A stretch of DNA of 64,000 bases, from NCBI RefSeq assembly GCF_014640195.1, contig NZ_BMGM01000008.1, positions 62,001 to 126,000 on the forward strand. The letters run 5' to 3'. Position 1 is the stretch's first letter, and each line of letters starts with the position of its first letter. The translations under genes and the position numbers were made by a program. The notes beneath the pieces are model-generated. The model did no database searches. It was not told where the DNA came from and saw nothing but the letters and a program-made list of their open reading frames with translations. Positions 25,550 to 35,592 of the stretch are shown piece after piece. Source of the DNA: Psychroflexus planctonicus. GTDB lineage: Bacteria > Bacteroidota > Bacteroidia > Flavobacteriales > Flavobacteriaceae.

Positions 25550-28500
25550 TGCTTTATAATTTTATAATTGTACGTTTTCTGAGCAGTAACTATTTTTAAA
25601 ATAAAGAAACCACTTTCAAGATTAGATATGTTTAATCTCAATTGATTATCTTTTGTATTGAATAATTTACGAATTAGCAATTTGCCAGATAAATGATACA
25701 CCTCGGCTGTAAGAGTATTTGTATCTATTGTATTTGCAGAGATAAACAGAATGTTTTCAACTGGATTTGGATAAATTGAAGGGGTTGTATCATAAACGTA
25801 GGTTTTCTTATAAATGCCTTGACAATCTAAGTTGGTTTTTACCATTAATTCGTTTTCTCCTTCTGCTAGTTGTAATTCAACTTCTGATTGATTTGTTGAA
25901 AAAGTCTCGTTGTTTAGCGTTACATAATATAAATCGGCACCACTTAATGAAACTTTAATTTTAGAAGAAGTTGTCGATTTTCTGCCAGAAGTTACAATTA
26001 GTTCATCAGGTTGAGTTACAACTACTGTAAAGCATTGCTCATAGTCAGGCTGTCCATTTATGGTAATGCATAAAGTATAAGTTCCTGCAGGTAAATTTTG
26101 AAAACTAACTTCTGAAGTGAAATTTTCTGTAATTGTACTATTTTCACCAGTTAAACTTACTGAGTATTCAAAGTTTTCTGTGGCGGATAGTGTTATACTC
26201 CCGTTGTCTTCCGATCGACAGGTTACACTTGAAACAGACAAGATATAATTGTCTGGAGTAACATTAAAAACCTCACAGCCGTTCACATCAACATAGGCAT
26301 TTGCTGGAGTATCAGGGCAGTCATCTAAATGATCAGGAACACCATCTCCATCACTATCTGGAACATCAAATTCAAACCAATTGAAATTAAAACCACCTGC
26401 TAAAACTTTCATTCTCAACTTGTGTGGCCCTTCATCAATAGAAAGATTATCTGATACGGTTGCCCATGTTTGCCATCCATCTGTAATTACGGTATTAACA
26501 ACAGTTAATTCCGTTTCGACATCATTTTCGTCGACGGTATATAGTCCAATCTGTCCTTCATTAAAACCAGCTACCCGAAATTTGATGCCATACAAGCCTC
26601 CTTCTGGAACAAAAATGGAATAATCTGCATAATCGCCTGGATCTGTAAATCCAAAATTTTGTCCACCGCCTTCATCTTCGGTGTCTTCTAAATTCATGCC
26701 TATCATAAAATCATAGTCTTCTACTTCAATTAAAGTAGGAATTACAAATCGGTTGGGACTTTCGTTGTTTATTACAAGATCTGTAAACGTGTTTAGAGTT
26801 TTATTCGATTCTGATTGTATGGTATTTCCTGAATAACTTGCCAGTATTTCATCTCCAGTAATCAGAAAACCTTCAACGCTAAGAATAATCGTTCTATCTT
26901 TTGTTGGATGTGGAGTAACCGATTCTATATTTCTTTCTTCTCCATTCACATTTAGTGAAAAATCTCCATCTATTCCATCTAATGAAGAAGCTAAAACCGA
27001 TTCGCTTATGGCTATTTCTACAGAGGCTTCATCTTCGCCAGTTTTACCATTTAGTGCATTTAAAGAAAGATCTTCAACATTGCCTGTTAGTTCAAATTCG
27101 ATACTGCTATAATTTGCAGGTGTGTCATTATTGATATGTAATTTTAAACTGTGTTCTCCTTGGGGTAGTATGATGTCGTCAATTTCGAAAGTGGTAAATT
27201 GTGTCCAACCACCTGTTGAACTTACCACTTGGGTAGTGCTTACTTCTTGGTCGTCAATGGAAAGGAAAAACTCACATCCAGTTTCTTCGGTTGCTAACCT
27301 AACTTTAGCTTTATATACTGCAGTTTGTTCAATGTCAACCGTGTATTTTATCCATTCCCCTTCGTTTACAAAACCAATATGGTGACCATTGCTGTTTATG
27401 TCATCTGAATTTCGTTCGATATCTACCCCATCATTTCGGTATGACCAGCCACTATTCCACGCAGTGAAATTTCCTGTTGATAGATTATAATCAGCCACAA
27501 CCGTATCATAATAAGCATGGTTATTTTTACCTAAATCATAATCAGATAAGTAAATTAGTCCAGGGATAGGCGAAGGGCTACCGTGATATGGGATAGTTTC
27601 GTCTGTTTGAACCTGTCGGATTAAGGCGTCAGGTACATCTTTTCTAAATCTGCTGTTTTCTACTAATAGGTTGTCTGCCAATTCCATCATGGCATCAAAA
27701 GCTTCAGTTGCTGATGGTTCAGGGCCGTTACCTTGCCAATAGTCAAGAATGGCCTGATAACCTGGATTAATGTCTATAGCATAAGGACTATCGATGTCGC
27801 CAATTTTACGAAAGGCCCACCAAGCCCAGCCGATATTATTATTTTCAAATAGACTTACAGCATCTGTAAACCACGTATTAGAGTTTTCTCCAGATTCACC
27901 CATCCAAAGTGGGACGTTGTGCTCATCTCTTAAAGGTGTAATCCAATCTACATCATTCTCGTTGTTAAAGCTCCAATATTTGTGAAAGCTATACACTAAA
28001 TTATCATCCCAAGGCGGAGTAAGCCCTGTGTGGTCGTTGGCATAGGAATTTCCTTCAATGTAAAGAATATGTTCGTCACCAACACCTCTTATTCCATCGG
28101 TAATGTCTTCATAGATTTCTCTTAAAAGCGCATTTTGTGGACCCAAATCCCAATGGGTTTCATTGATGAGGTCATACCCACCAATCCATTCGTTGTCTTT
28201 GTATCTTTCAGCTATTCTTGTCCATAAGGCGACAAGCTTATCTCTGTTTGCTTGGCTTTCCCATAAAGAAGGCTTATCGGGGTCGTAGTCATTTATTTCT
28301 GAACCTGCGCCTTGTCCTCCTGGTGTAGCGTGCATGTCTAAAATAACGTAGATATTATGAGGTGCAGACCATTCCAGCACATCATCAATCAATTCAAAAC
28401 CGGTTTCAATCCAAGTGTTTTCTCCGGGGACAGGTTCATCTTCAATAGGAAGGGTAAACAAGTTGTAATGCATTGGAATACGAATGCTATTAAACCCCCA

Positions 28501-28806
28501 TGCCGCTAAAGAATCTACATCGCGTTGTGTAAAATGATTTTCTCTCCATTTAGCAAAAAAGGTTTCAGTATTGTCTTCGCCCATTAATTCGACTAACTTT
28601 TCTTTGATTTCATGCTGAGCGCCTGCAAAACCTGAAGTTTGCATCATATATCCTTCCATGATTTGCCATCCACCGGGACCATAACCTCTTAACAAGATAG
28701 GATCTCCATCAGAATTGACGATTTCGGTACCTTCTGCAACCAATCCCTGACCCCAATTTATGGCAGTAATTAATAATAAACTAAATAGTAGAATATTTTT
28801 TTTCAT
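25546..28806 (-). CDS. Multimodular GH5 glycoside hydrolase with CBM6-like domains, TSP3 repeat and T9SS tail
   Basis: A 1086-residue secreted enzyme. Order: signal peptide (1-20, ending NWGQ); GH5 catalytic domain ~25-370 with acid/base Glu in LINETH (~214) and nucleophile Glu in LWMGESGE (~302); CBM6-like domain ~430-575 (NEGEWIKYTVDI); an Ig-like linker ~580-680; a second CBM6/35-like domain ~685-820 (DPGDYADYSIFVPEGG); one thrombospondin-3-like calcium repeat (DSDGDGVPDHLDDCPD); two small beta domains; and a sorting tail starting SIYPNPVENILF. It is probably the cell-surface endo-glucanase of the locus. The exact linkage cut by this GH5 subfamily is unknown. ATG 28806 is preferred over 28827 because it starts the signal peptide. 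Confidence 0.88.
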   Translation of the reverse strand: MKKNILLFSLLLITAINWGQGLVAEGTEIVNSDGDPILLRGYGPGGWQIMEGYMMQTSGFAGAQHEIKEKLVELMGEDNTETFFAKWRENHFTQRDVDSLAAWGFNSIRIPMHYNLFTLPIEDEPVPGENTWIETGFELIDDVLEWSAPHNIYVILDMHATPGGQGAGSEINDYDPDKPSLWESQANRDKLVALWTRIAERYKDNEWIGGYDLINETHWDLGPQNALLREIYEDITDGIRGVGDEHILYIEGNSYANDHTGLTPPWDDNLVYSFHKYWSFNNENDVDWITPLRDEHNVPLWMGESGENSNTWFTDAVSLFENNNIGWAWWAFRKIGDIDSPYAIDINPGYQAILDYWQGNGPEPSATEAFDAMMELADNLLVENSRFRKDVPDALIRQVQTDETIPYHGSPSPIPGLIYLSDYDLGKNNHAYYDTVVADYNLSTGNFTAWNSGWSYRNDGVDIERNSDDINSNGHHIGFVNEGEWIKYTVDIEQTAVYKAKVRLATEETGCEFFLSIDDQEVSTTQVVSSTGGWTQFTTFEIDDIILPQGEHSLKLHINNDTPANYSSIEFELTGNVEDLSLNALNGKTGEDEASVEIAISESVLASSLDGIDGDFSLNVNGEERNIESVTPHPTKDRTIILSVEGFLITGDEILASYSGNTIQSESNKTLNTFTDLVINNESPNRFVIPTLIEVEDYDFMIGMNLEDTEDEGGGQNFGFTDPGDYADYSIFVPEGGLYGIKFRVAGFNEGQIGLYTVDENDVETELTVVNTVITDGWQTWATVSDNLSIDEGPHKLRMKVLAGGFNFNWFEFDVPDSDGDGVPDHLDDCPDTPANAYVDVNGCEVFNVTPDNYILSVSSVTCRSEDNGSITLSATENFEYSVSLTGENSTITENFTSEVSFQNLPAGTYTLCITINGQPDYEQCFTVVVTQPDELIVTSGRKSTTSSKIKVSLSGADLYYVTLNNETFSTNQSEVELQLAEGENELMVKTNLDCQGIYKKTYVYDTTPSIYPNPVENILFISANTIDTNTLTAEVYHLSGKLLIRKLFNTKDNQLRLNISNLESGFFILKIVTAQKTYNYKIIKQ

Positions 28807-28957
28807 GTTTATTTTATTAATGTGCAAGACTCCTACTTCTTATTTTTAGAAAATTAGCAGTTAAATTTCATTAGGTTTTACTGGCCTAACCAAGACCAGT
28901 AAAGCAACCTAAAGGCTAACACAAATTATTTTTATTTAAATCTTAAATTTCAATTTC

Positions 28958-30559
28958 TTAGTTTAGTTGTACTAAAGTCATATTGTCAATTACTACACCG
29001 TTGGGGCCATAAGTTTGACCTCCGCATCTGAACAACAACCAATAGGTTCCTTCGGTTGTAATTTCAAATTGTCCTTGATTATTTTCATCAGTTGGGCAAC
29101 CTGAATTAATAGCTGATCCAGTATAAGAATCTCCACAGTCCCACCAATTAATTGCTTTGAGCACTTGAAAATCGCCATTATACTCAATTCCTTGTGTTGC
29201 AGTTCCTTCTACTGGCATATCTGAACCTAGATATACCTCTCCGTAAACCTGATTTATCCCAGCATAATCTACATCCATATCAAATTGGTAAGTCCCAGGA
29301 ACTAATTCTACACTTTGAAAAATTGCTAAATGTGCCCAATCTGCATTATTAGTCCATTTAGCTACACCATCTTCAATAGTTACATTACCATTTGTATTAT
29401 TAGTCTCCCATTGATTAATAATTGTCCAATTACTATCATCAGTAAAAGTTCCATTTGTAATTAAGTTATTTGATTCTCCTAATATGATATCTTTCAAAAT
29501 TTCATCAGAACCATCATTATTTGTAGCGGAAAGAGCAACTGTATAAATACCTTCACTGGCATACGTATAAGTTGGATTTTCATCTGATGATGTACCAGCA
29601 CCATCGCCGAAATCCCATGTATAGCCATCGGCATTACTGGATGTGTTAGTAAATTCTACGGTAAGATCGTCTGTTACACTATATGTAAAATCAGCATTTG
29701 GTAGAAATAAGGGTGGTGTATATTCAATCCCAGGTACCAGTGGTGTCATCGAAGCATTATCCAACGATAGGCCAGAACCATAATCAGCACCACCACCTCT
29801 TATTACTAAATAAACAGTACCTGAAGTATTGAATTCAACTAATCCGTTCCCTTCGCCCACGCAGCTAATTTCTGTAAGAGAACCTTCAAAAGCTTCATTG
29901 CCACATCCTGCCCAAGTGTTTAGTCCCATACGCATGCCTCCATCAGTATAATCTTGACCTGCTACTGGTGTTGCTGAACCAATATATACTTCATACCAAG
30001 AATCTGTGAGGCCATCTCCTGATACTTCCATATCAATTTGGTAAGGTACATTGGCTTCAACATGAACTGGTTGATAGATTCCAACATGTCCACCTCCGCC
30101 GCCATTCCAAACGGCTTTGTCACCAGGAAAATTTACTTCAACTCCATCTGTGATAGGTAAAACAGTCCATTCATCACTACCATTAAATTCACCATTTAGC
30201 AATACATTAGGTCCTTCAAAATCTTCATTAATTACTATGGTTTGTGTGCTTTCTGCTGAACCACCTCTTGTAAATACTTTAAACCTGACGTTGTAATCTC
30301 CTGCTCGAAGAAAGACTTTACTTGTTTCGTAGCCTTCTGCAGATGAATTATCTCCAAAATCCCAATGAGTGTACCAGTTGTTGTTGGATTCAGTTGCACT
30401 AAAACTCACAACATTTGGATTATTAGGGTCAATAGAAAATGTAAATGCTGCATCTTCTACAGTTGGGGCAGGAAAAGCCATGTCGTCATCCTTACAGCCA
30501 GATAAGAGCGTAACCATGCCAATTATTAGAGTGTGACTTATAATTTTTATCGTTTTCAT
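28958..30559 (-). CDS. PKD-containing surface glycan-binding lipoprotein with two copies of a CBM-like domain
   Basis: A 533-residue lipoprotein (signal ending TLLSGCKDDD), placed right after SusD where SusE/SGBP genes normally sit. Order: PKD domain 1 ~35-110 (THWDFGDNSS); CBM-like domain C ~118-275 (NVLLNGEFNGSDEWTV); PKD domain 2 ~285-362 (YTWDFGDGAGTSSDENPTY); CBM-like domain B ~365-533 (NLITNGTFTDDSNWTI). Domain B is clearly homologous to the first domain of the protein at 35593, and C is a more distant copy. The N-terminal anchor and PKD spacers would hold the binding sites away from the membrane. No catalytic motif. Confidence 0.85.
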   Translation of the reverse strand: MKTIKIISHTLIIGMVTLLSGCKDDDMAFPAPTVEDAAFTFSIDPNNPNVVSFSATESNNNWYTHWDFGDNSSAEGYETSKVFLRAGDYNVRFKVFTRGGSAESTQTIVINEDFEGPNVLLNGEFNGSDEWTVLPITDGVEVNFPGDKAVWNGGGGGHVGIYQPVHVEANVPYQIDMEVSGDGLTDSWYEVYIGSATPVAGQDYTDGGMRMGLNTWAGCGNEAFEGSLTEISCVGEGNGLVEFNTSGTVYLVIRGGGADYGSGLSLDNASMTPLVPGIEYTPPLFLPNADFTYSVTDDLTVEFTNTSSNADGYTWDFGDGAGTSSDENPTYTYASEGIYTVALSATNNDGSDEILKDIILGESNNLITNGTFTDDSNWTIINQWETNNTNGNVTIEDGVAKWTNNADWAHLAIFQSVELVPGTYQFDMDVDYAGINQVYGEVYLGSDMPVEGTATQGIEYNGDFQVLKAINWWDCGDSYTGSAINSGCPTDENNQGQFEITTEGTYWLLFRCGGQTYGPNGVVIDNMTLVQLN

Positions 30560-30662
30560 TTTTAAATTTTTTTAGCTATTTTTTTTAAAGTCTCTTAGAA
30601 AAGCTTTTCAACATAGAATTAAAATTTTTGCTTTTAAATCTTCCCTTATGTTCTTTATAATC

Positions 30663-32438
30663 CTAGTAACCTGGATTTTCGATAAGCTTATTGTTATTGT
30701 TCCTTCTGTCTTGCCCAATTGGCATGTAATAATGTCTTTCCGAAAAGTTCATTTTGTCGGGTTCAGCATCAAAGGTTTCGTACGTAAAAGTCTCTTCGCC
30801 AGATGCATTGATTTTTCTTAAAGTTCTTACTCCTTGTACTTGTATGCTTAGTGCTTCTTCTGCAATTCGCCATCTTCTTACATCCCAATACCTATGGTCT
30901 TCAAAGGCCAACTCTAATTTTCTTTCATTGCGTATTCTGTCTCTCAATTCTTCACCAGAAAAGGGCTCTAATCTCAGGTTTTGAGTTAATCCTGCTCTTG
31001 TTCTAATAGGTTCGATAAAATCTCTAGCTAAACCTTCATTTCCCAATTCAATAGCAGCTTCGGCAGCATTGAGGTAGATTTCAGCTAATCTAAAAATGAG
31101 ACAATCTTGACCAGAGTAATATTCAGGAATAAACAGTGGGTTAGACCCATCTTCTAGATATTTTCTTACGTAGAAACCAGTTTTTGTTGCATCTGGATGA
31201 ACACCAATACCATCTTTACCAATACCAGTACCATTACTGGTATCGATGTTTCCATCTATTTCGGTGCCATACCATATTTCTACAGGCGAGCCTTGAAACA
31301 TATCATTGTTAGTGATGATAGTTGCTTTAAGACGAGGGTCTCTATTTTCCCATGGGTTATTTTCGTCATAACCAGAACCTGGCTCATCGGGTAGAAGTCC
31401 TGTGCTTAAAACTTCGTAACTGTCTATAAATTGTTTTGTGGGAGACATGCTCGAACCCCAATCTAACCGATAGCTATAAGGCACATTTCGCAAATCGTAA
31501 GAATGTCCTTTTTCAAAAGGGATCCATATTTTCTTGAAAATGGTTTCGTTGTCAGTTTCGTCTAAGAATAGTCTTGTATAATTTTCTGTAGGATCTGGAT
31601 ACTGATTAAATAAAGTATGACCTGATTCTTGAATAATTGTTTGCGAAGCGTTTAATGTAATTTGGTAGTATGCTTCAGCTTCTGATGAAGGCAAGCCAAC
31701 TAATCCGTCTAATTGTAAGCTTCCGTATTTGGCAATGCTTGCTGCATATAAAGCAGCTCTTGACTCTAGTGCTTTCGCTGCCCATTTAGTAGCTCTCCCT
31801 TCCTGTGAAGGCCAATTTTCTGGTAGTGTTTCAAAAGCGGCTTGTACGTCTGCCAAAATTTGGTCATACACTTCTTTTTCTGTATTTCTAACAGGAAAAA
31901 GTTCTTCATCTGGAGTGGTTTCTGGATTTTGTGCTTCTAAAATGATGGGAACTCCACCAAAGCGTTTTACCATTTCGAAGTAGCAAAATGCACGTAAATA
32001 ATACATTTCTCCTAAGCGATTATTCCGTTCTTCTTCTGACAGTACATTATCTGAAGTCTCTTCTAAGTTTTCAATAGAATAGTTTATTTTCCACAAATTG
32101 TAATACCCCCACCAATCTAAAGGCCAAGAATTATTAGATGTTCCCCAATTACCTGGTCTAAAAGAATTGGAAGCCGGAGTCCATGAATAAGTACTTCTAG
32201 CTAAATCGCTTAAGGCATCTCGGTGTGCACCACCGCCTGCACCACCTCCAAAATCTTGAAGATAGTCCCATGGCATATTTTCATAAATCTGAAAAAAGTA
32301 GGTATCCATCAATGCTTTATCATTCCAAACATCAGTCTCGGTAATACGGTCTAAAGGTGGCTCATTTAAAAAATCGTCGTCTGTACATGCAGTGAACATG
32401 AAAGCCAAAAAGATAATTAATAAGTAATAAGATTTCAT
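30663..32438 (-). CDS. susD: SusD/RagB family nutrient-binding outer-membrane lipoprotein
   Basis: A 591-residue lipoprotein (signal ending FMFTACTDDD). It shows the RagB/SusD layout: FLNEPPLDRITETDVW at the N-terminus, an SusD TPR helical region (NRLGEMYYLRAFCYFEMVKRFG), and the C-terminal block NERKLELAFEDHRYWDVRRW, which is diagnostic. SusD forms a lid over the SusC barrel and binds the glycan. The susC stop lies 12 bases upstream. Glycan specificity is inferred from the neighbouring hydrolases. Confidence 0.95.
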   Translation of the reverse strand: MKSYYLLIIFLAFMFTACTDDDFLNEPPLDRITETDVWNDKALMDTYFFQIYENMPWDYLQDFGGGAGGGAHRDALSDLARSTYSWTPASNSFRPGNWGTSNNSWPLDWWGYYNLWKINYSIENLEETSDNVLSEEERNNRLGEMYYLRAFCYFEMVKRFGGVPIILEAQNPETTPDEELFPVRNTEKEVYDQILADVQAAFETLPENWPSQEGRATKWAAKALESRAALYAASIAKYGSLQLDGLVGLPSSEAEAYYQITLNASQTIIQESGHTLFNQYPDPTENYTRLFLDETDNETIFKKIWIPFEKGHSYDLRNVPYSYRLDWGSSMSPTKQFIDSYEVLSTGLLPDEPGSGYDENNPWENRDPRLKATIITNNDMFQGSPVEIWYGTEIDGNIDTSNGTGIGKDGIGVHPDATKTGFYVRKYLEDGSNPLFIPEYYSGQDCLIFRLAEIYLNAAEAAIELGNEGLARDFIEPIRTRAGLTQNLRLEPFSGEELRDRIRNERKLELAFEDHRYWDVRRWRIAEEALSIQVQGVRTLRKINASGEETFTYETFDAEPDKMNFSERHYYMPIGQDRRNNNNKLIENPGY

Positions 32439-32449
32439 ATAACTATTAT

Positions 32450-35400
32450 TTAAAATGTTAAATTAACTCCAAATGTAAATGACTTGTTTTGTGGGTAATA
32501 CCAGCCAACAGAAGATGTGTTTTGCGGATCAAAATCTTCATCGTATTTTTTGAAAACATGTAAGTTTGTTCCTGTACAGAATATGGATAATTCGTTAACG
32601 CCAATTTTTTCAGCAACGCTAGGGATGGTATAACTTAGGTTTACGTTTCTAATTCTTAAATGATTTCCATCGCGCATCCAAAAATCGGAATATCGGTTGT
32701 TGTTTGGGTTTGCTCCACCATTGGTTATTCTTGGATAAGCAGAATTGGTGTTTTGGGGTGTCCAATAATCCAATTGATAATCGTATCCGTTAAATCCATT
32801 TACCAAAGGATTTTGCGCTTCTCCATCGATATAAATATCATAGCCTGCTGCTCCAGTTAGCAATACTGAAAGTGCCCATCGTTTGTATTCTACACCTAGA
32901 TTTAATGAATAATTTATGGCTGGCTTATCACCATCGCCAAAGACCTTCTGATCCTGAACATCAATAATTCCATCACCATTCAGGTCTCTATATCTTACAT
33001 CTCCAGGTTGTAGGCTTGTGTTCCCATTTTCATCTTGTATTGCCCATTGGTCAATTTCTTCTTGTGATTGAAAAAGTCCCTGAGAAATATATCCTCTTCT
33101 TAGATTGGTAAATCCACCAGTGATAGTAAGATTTTGTCTCATAAATGGATCTTCTTGAAAATTCTCATCTATAAAAACTGCTTTTTCTCTTGATCTTGAA
33201 AAGTTTAAAAGACCGTTTAGCCTAAGATTATCGTTTACTTTTTTATTGTAATTGATTGAAAATTCAAAACCTTCATTTGAGAATTCATATAAATTTTCAG
33301 CGGCTAATGAAACTCCTAAAGTACTCGGATTACTGCTAGATGCAAACGCAAGAACATCTTCTCTTTTTCTAAAGAAATAATCAAATGAAAACTGAAGGTC
33401 ACCTTCTAAAAAACGTGCATCTAAGCCTACATTGTAGGTGGTAATTGTTTCCCAAGTAATATCTCTATTGGCCAACGCCGTATTGTCTATGGTAGGTATT
33501 GTGCCATCTCCAATAACGTAAAAGAAGTTGTAATTAAACCCACTCAGCCATTGGTAAGCGGCGGTGTTATCATTTCCAGCAGTTCCTATAGAACCTCTAA
33601 GTTTTAGTTCCGAAAAACTGTCTTTGATGGGTTCGAAGAAGGATTCTTCAGATATTCTCCAACCTGCAGAAACAGAAGGGAAAAATCCCCATTCATTTCC
33701 GGGTGCAAATCGAGAAGAACCATCATATCTAAAAGAAGATTCTATAAAGTATTTTGCATTAAAATCATAACTGAATCTACCTACATATCCTAATCTGTTT
33801 TCTCTAAATTCGCCACCTTCAGCAACTTGATTTTGTAAGGAACCTGCATATAACTGGTCTATGGCACTTGATTGGAAATCTTGGCGTCTGCCTGAAAAAT
33901 TTTCTCCTTGTATTTTTTGAATTTCTGCCAACAATAAACCAGAGACGCTATGATTGCCAAAACTACGGTCATAATTTATGGAAGGTCTAAGCACGTAATG
34001 ATTGCTATAATTGGTTGAAAGTTCTAAAATAGTTTCACTAAATGCTCCTTCAGGAAGTGCAGTAAAAGAATCGTATTCGCCAGTTTCTCGGTTTAAAGTG
34101 AAAAGCTCGTAACCTTTTCCCCAATCTTTATTAAAAGATGTATCATACACCAAAGAACTATAGGCTTTTAAGCTTAAACCTTCAATTTGATTAACATCCC
34201 ATTGTAAAGTAAGTTTTGCATCGATATTATTGTTTGTAGAACGATAGTATCCAGCATTAAAATCTCTTAATCCTTCTTGAATATGATTTGGGCTAAAACT
34301 TGGTCTTGCCGGTGTGCCATCTGGATAATAAGCTAAATCTACAGGCAATGCACGACTTAACTCTCTAAAAATATCATAAGCTGAATAAGCTGGAGCTTCT
34401 CGCGTCCCTCTTCTGGCAGCAAGGTTGAGTGTTAAATTTAAGTTGTCTGTTACATCAGCATTCAGGTTTCCTCTTAAATTGAATTGCTGAAAAGAAAGTA
34501 CATCTGCACTATAATTAGAACCTTGTTCTAAAAAACCTCCTGAGACAAAATATTTTACACTTTCAGTGCCTCCAGCTAAGTTGAGATTATGCCGCTGTTG
34601 AAACCCCCAATCGTCTAGCACCAAGTCTTTCCAATCTGTATCAGGATAATTAATAGGGTCGGCACCTGTTCTAAATAAATCAATTTCAGCATCTGTGTAA
34701 AATGGATTTTGGTTAGCATTTCGCAAGCCTTCATTTAAAACTTCTGCATATTGTGCAGAAGTGAAAAAATCTGGATAAGACGTAAACGTTGAATAGGTAA
34801 ATTGATTGCTGTAGGTAAGTTTTGGTTTTCCTACATTTCCTTTTCTGGTGGTGATTAACACTACCCCATTTCCACCTTGTACACCGTAAACCGAAGCGGC
34901 TGCTGCATCCTTTAAAATAGAAATATCTTCAATTTCATTAGGATCTAATTGGTTTAAATCTCCTGGTGCACCATCTACTATGACCAATGCATTCCCGAAA
35001 TTTCGGATTTCAAAAGAAGATGCACTAAAGCCTGGTTCACCTGAAGTTTGCCTAACAAATAAACCAGAAGCTAAGCCTTCTAGCGCATTACTTACCTGAG
35101 GAACAGGTAGTTTCTTTAAGGTTTTATCATCTATGGTAGAAACAGATGCTATTAATTTAGCCTTAGACCTTTTCCCGTATCCTACTACTACAACTTCATC
35201 TAAAGAATCTATATCATCTATAAGTTTTATAGTTAACTCTTCTTCTCCAGTAACTTCTACTTCTTGGGTTTTTAACCCCAAATACTTAAAAACTAAGATA
35301 CTTCCAATTTCAGCTTCTAAAGTAAAAAGACCATCATAGTCAGTTTCTGTGCCTTTTGTTGAATCCTTAATCAGAACATTTACACCTGGGATAGGTACGT

Positions 35401-35530
35401 TATCTTTATTGGTTACTTTGCCTGTAACATTTACTTGTGCAATTGCAGCACTTGTACTCAAAAAGAATAATAATAAAAAAAACAATACACCCTTATGTTG
35501 TTTTAAGTAGTTCGTAGAATATGTTGTCAT
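32450..35530 (-). CDS. susC: SusC/RagA family TonB-linked outer-membrane protein
   Basis: A 1026-residue importer. Signal peptide (~1-32); CarboxypepD_reg-like beta-sandwich ~33-112 (VTGKVTNKDNVPIPGVNVLI); TonB-box-like segment and VVVGYGKRSK; plug domain with DPNEIEDISILKDAAAASVYG (~200); a 22-strand barrel ending in FTFGVNLTF with terminal Phe. It transports glucan oligosaccharides across the outer membrane with TonB energy, paired with the SusD at 30663. It starts 62 bases after the secreted CBM-like gene; a weak GCAT-CAA-ATGC palindrome is the only feature in that gap. Confidence 0.96.
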   Translation of the reverse strand: MTTYSTNYLKQHKGVLFFLLLFFLSTSAAIAQVNVTGKVTNKDNVPIPGVNVLIKDSTKGTETDYDGLFTLEAEIGSILVFKYLGLKTQEVEVTGEEELTIKLIDDIDSLDEVVVVGYGKRSKAKLIASVSTIDDKTLKKLPVPQVSNALEGLASGLFVRQTSGEPGFSASSFEIRNFGNALVIVDGAPGDLNQLDPNEIEDISILKDAAAASVYGVQGGNGVVLITTRKGNVGKPKLTYSNQFTYSTFTSYPDFFTSAQYAEVLNEGLRNANQNPFYTDAEIDLFRTGADPINYPDTDWKDLVLDDWGFQQRHNLNLAGGTESVKYFVSGGFLEQGSNYSADVLSFQQFNLRGNLNADVTDNLNLTLNLAARRGTREAPAYSAYDIFRELSRALPVDLAYYPDGTPARPSFSPNHIQEGLRDFNAGYYRSTNNNIDAKLTLQWDVNQIEGLSLKAYSSLVYDTSFNKDWGKGYELFTLNRETGEYDSFTALPEGAFSETILELSTNYSNHYVLRPSINYDRSFGNHSVSGLLLAEIQKIQGENFSGRRQDFQSSAIDQLYAGSLQNQVAEGGEFRENRLGYVGRFSYDFNAKYFIESSFRYDGSSRFAPGNEWGFFPSVSAGWRISEESFFEPIKDSFSELKLRGSIGTAGNDNTAAYQWLSGFNYNFFYVIGDGTIPTIDNTALANRDITWETITTYNVGLDARFLEGDLQFSFDYFFRKREDVLAFASSSNPSTLGVSLAAENLYEFSNEGFEFSINYNKKVNDNLRLNGLLNFSRSREKAVFIDENFQEDPFMRQNLTITGGFTNLRRGYISQGLFQSQEEIDQWAIQDENGNTSLQPGDVRYRDLNGDGIIDVQDQKVFGDGDKPAINYSLNLGVEYKRWALSVLLTGAAGYDIYIDGEAQNPLVNGFNGYDYQLDYWTPQNTNSAYPRITNGGANPNNNRYSDFWMRDGNHLRIRNVNLSYTIPSVAEKIGVNELSIFCTGTNLHVFKKYDEDFDPQNTSSVGWYYPQNKSFTFGVNLTF

Positions 35531-35592
35531 TATATAATTGTTAAGTTAAGATTTATTGGTTGTAGACCACTTTAGAAGCTGCATTTGATGCT

